5,424 nt of DNA from a bacterium SM23_31 (GTDB lineage Bacteria > SM23-31), in NCBI GenBank assembly GCA_001304035.1, contig LJUD01000244.1:1-5424 (forward strand), read 5' to 3'. Numbering within the stretch: position 1 is the stretch's first letter; every line of letters begins with the position of its first letter. Below the pieces are notes generated by a model that worked only from the letters and a program-made list of their open reading frames with translations, made no database searches and was not told the origin of the DNA. Below, one piece after another: positions 3,769 to 5,424 of this stretch. Both the position numbers and the translations under genes were made by a program.

Positions 3769-5223
3769 TTACCTAATCAGCAGCAATCTTCGGGACTGTA
3801 TAAAACCGGTATCGGCCCTTATTATATAGATATATACTCCTGAAGATGCTTTTTTCCCGTAATTATCGGTTCCATCCCACTTGACCGAATATGAACCGGG
3901 AGCAACATTTTTGTTCATCAGTGTTTTAACCTCGTTACCGAGTATATTGTAGATTTTCAACGTTACAAAGGATGATTTCGGAACCTGGAATCCAATTGTT
4001 GTTTCGGGATTAAACGGATTAGGATAATTGGGTAATAGTTTATAATCGGATACAATTCTGTCTTGACCAAGGTATGAGAATTTTATCCCGCTTAGCGGGA
4101 TTAACGCAGTAGAGGTTACAATCAATTCATCCGTGAGAGACATATCAATATCGGAAAAGAGCGCGCCGCCCATTCCGTCTTTCAACATAAACCTGCCGGG
4201 TTCTAACATACTTTTGTTCCATTTGACCACAAGCTGTTCATCATACGGAATCGAAAGAAGAATATCCCGTTCAGCCGCCGCATCTTCGGTAATAAAGAGC
4301 GCTTCGAGCCCATTCGTATTCTCCTGAAGGAATCGCACATCCAAAATACCTGCGGGCGGCAGCGGGGGCAGTTCAAACATACTGCTCAGCGCCGTAAGCT
4401 CAGCGGGATCAGCATTTTTTGTGAAAATTATATTCAAAGCCTTCGACCGGCTGCCCGTCTGAAAAATAACCGGCAGCGTAAACTCCGTATCTTTATTGAA
4501 ATCGTTTCCATATAAAACTACAGGTGTCTTAAACAAGTTCCCTGGACCGAATGTGAGGGTTGCATTATTCGAGACTTTTATCCAGTAGCCCTCGCCCTGC
4601 CGCAGGGAATCGGTTACACGTGAATAGCACCTATCGTACTTGTAGATCGCCTTAATACTGTTCGGCACATCCTGGGTAATATTACCTACGGCTAACGGAT
4701 AGGATATCGTTCCTATCATGTGCCAGCCCTCGGTGAGATTAAGAACGAGTTTATCAATTGCCCTATCTTCGATCGTAGTAGAATACGCTTTGCTAAGGTT
4801 TACCCAATATCCTTTACCTTTCGAGAGGTCGGTAACCATGTTATACCTTTTCTCAAACTCGTAAACCGAGATTGCATCCGGGAAAATACCGCTACGACTT
4901 GCATCACCAATGTCCAATCCAAGACTCACCATACTCCAGCCGGCAGGCAGAGCAATGTTCCAGGGTATGGTTGTCAAGGGGACAATGATAATATAACTTA
5001 TTTGATTCCAGAAACCTGCTTTTATCGTATGAGGAGTAATGCCGGAGGTACCTACGATAGGCTGTCCGATTGTTCCTGTGATGCCGTATATACCGTTGCT
5101 CGAGGATACGCCACCGCCGGATATCACGCTATGAGCGACTACTACCTGTGCACAAGACCGGTGCTGAAAGGTAAAAACAGCACTAAAAGCTGCAATAAAA
5201 AGAAATATTTTCAATTTTTTCAT
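3769..5223 (-). CDS. Secreted protein with type IX secretion (type A) C-terminal sorting domain
   Basis: Probably exported by Sec and then by the T9SS to the cell surface or outside. Its own function is unknown. The order is a signal peptide (1-25, cleaved near SCA-Q26), a segment around SGGGVSSSNGIYGITGTIGQP (35-55) leading to GFW at 70-72, two tandem copies of a module (about 92-145 and 163-219), a mid-region with Pro-rich ELPPLPPAG (284-292), and the sorting domain at about 391-484. The sorting domain shows NYPNPFNPETTIGFQVP (399-415), LKIYNILGNEVKTL, SGVYIYIIRAD and a basic end RRLLLIR. Each module begins GWxM(V/I) and ends in GxGYW(V/I). The ATG at 5223 is kept because the signal peptide begins there, although no Shine-Dalgarno sequence is visible. 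A 17-bp dispersed palindrome lies in frame at codons 375-380. It is likely a monocistronic unit. Confidence 0.9.
   Translation of the reverse strand: MKKLKIFLFIAAFSAVFTFQHRSCAQVVVAHSVISGGGVSSSNGIYGITGTIGQPIVGTSGITPHTIKAGFWNQISYIIIVPLTTIPWNIALPAGWSMVSLGLDIGDASRSGIFPDAISVYEFEKRYNMVTDLSKGKGYWVNLSKAYSTTIEDRAIDKLVLNLTEGWHMIGTISYPLAVGNITQDVPNSIKAIYKYDRCYSRVTDSLRQGEGYWIKVSNNATLTFGPGNLFKTPVVLYGNDFNKDTEFTLPVIFQTGSRSKALNIIFTKNADPAELTALSSMFELPPLPPAGILDVRFLQENTNGLEALFITEDAAAERDILLSIPYDEQLVVKWNKSMLEPGRFMLKDGMGGALFSDIDMSLTDELIVTSTALIPLSGIKFSYLGQDRIVSDYKLLPNYPNPFNPETTIGFQVPKSSFVTLKIYNILGNEVKTLMNKNVAPGSYSVKWDGTDNYGKKASSGVYIYIIRADTGFIQSRRLLLIR
4085..4101. repeat. Palindrome copy 3 inside the T9SS cargo gene
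   Basis: ATCCCGCTTAGCGGGAT on the plus strand is a 17-bp inverted repeat with the same core as the intergenic copies at 755-769 and 3532-3546. It is translated in frame as IPLSGI (residues 375-380), just before the sorting domain, and does not break the reading frame. Confidence 0.8.
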
Positions 5224-5289
5224 TTAGACACCATTAGAATAATTGAGAGATATTACGTATAGAATAAAATTGTTTGCATTTTGCTCTCT

Positions 5290-5337
5290 GTTGGTGTTAT
5301 CACCAACGGAGAAAAGTGTGTTGGTGATAACACCAAC
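5290..5337 (-). promoter_or_regulatory. Twin 18-bp palindromes, candidate operator pair or switching leader structure
   Basis: GTTGGTGTTATCACCAAC (5290-5307) and GTTGGTGATAACACCAAC (5320-5337) are each imperfect palindromes with 7-bp perfect arms around a 4-bp centre. They are also exact reverse complements of each other, separated by 12 bp. They lie about 65-115 bp before the cargo gene's ATG. As DNA they could be paired binding sites for a dimeric regulator. As RNA they could form two short hairpins or a single 18-bp hairpin. Neither function is proven. Confidence 0.5.
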
Positions 5338-5384
5338 ACTCAGCTTCAGTTTTAATTTATTTTTAATGTATTTTTTTATCGTAA

Positions 5385-5396
5385 ACATCCGGATGT
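5385..5396. repeat. Perfect 12-bp palindrome ACATCCGGATGT
   Basis: A self-complementary 12-mer about 160 bp before the cargo gene's start, in AT-rich DNA. It could be a regulator site, but with one copy and no known partner it is only a candidate. Confidence 0.35.
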
Positions 5397-5424
5397 AAAT
5401 ATTCACCTTTTTTAAACGTGTTGT

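Larger units (their letters stand above)
5224..5424. other. Non-coding leader region upstream of the T9SS cargo gene
   Basis: This AT-rich stretch runs from the cargo gene's ATG to the window edge. A 60-codon open frame crosses it on the minus strand but is judged spurious. It holds the twin palindromes (5290-5337) and a 12-bp palindrome (5385-5396). A promoter for the cargo gene is expected here, but no clear -35/-10 pair or Bacteroidota-type -7 element stood out. Confidence 0.6.

Noticed and set aside
4720..5262. 180-codon plus-strand open frame
   Set aside because: It is antisense to the well-supported T9SS cargo gene, has no recognisable motif, and runs past that gene's start codon.
5224..5406. 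60-codon minus-strand open frame ending directly before the T9SS cargo gene
   Set aside because: Its sequence is low-complexity (rich in Lys, Asn and Ile), it crosses both 18-bp palindromes, shows no domain, and no Shine-Dalgarno sequence is evident. It is more likely a leader region.

Overview
The window looks like a chromosomal segment of an FCB-group bacterium, most likely an Ignavibacteria/Chlorobi-type lineage. The main evidence is a large secreted protein ending in a type IX secretion (T9SS) type A sorting domain with the NYPNPFNP motif. Supporting it are an outer-membrane barrel of PorV/PorQ type, a BamD of the kind found in that superphylum, and AT-rich spacers carrying short palindromes and heptamer repeats. 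The exact lineage is inferred, not proven. All five genes lie on the minus strand, so transcription runs from high to low coordinates. No tRNA, rRNA, CRISPR array, transposase or phage gene was seen.

Reading in the direction of transcription, 5224-5424 is a non-coding leader holding a pair of 18-bp palindromes that are reverse complements of each other, plus a 12-bp palindrome. Next is a 484-residue secreted T9SS cargo protein (3769-5223). A 246-bp spacer (3523-3768) follows, packed with three kinds of inverted repeat, one set of which could form mutually exclusive hairpins. Then comes a tight three-gene cluster: a PorV/PorQ-like barrel (2467-3522), an uncharacterised lipoprotein with a C-terminal membrane helix (1690-2457), and bamD (869-1672). 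Their gaps are 9 and 17 bp, so they probably form one operon for envelope biogenesis. A 374-bp non-coding spacer (495-868) is bounded by two 7-bp-period repeat arrays in opposite orientation and holds two further palindromes. Last is nadD (NAD biosynthesis), which starts with GTG at 494 and runs off the left edge.

The genes fit an outer-membrane and secretion theme. BamD inserts barrels such as the PorV/PorQ-like protein, PorV relatives take part in T9SS export, and the 484-residue protein carries a T9SS signal. nadD is a housekeeping neighbour. The most unusual DNA-level signals are the heptamer arrays that fill the nadD-bamD spacer from end to end, a 17-bp palindrome present twice in spacers and once in frame inside the T9SS cargo gene, and the twin operator-like palindromes upstream of that gene.
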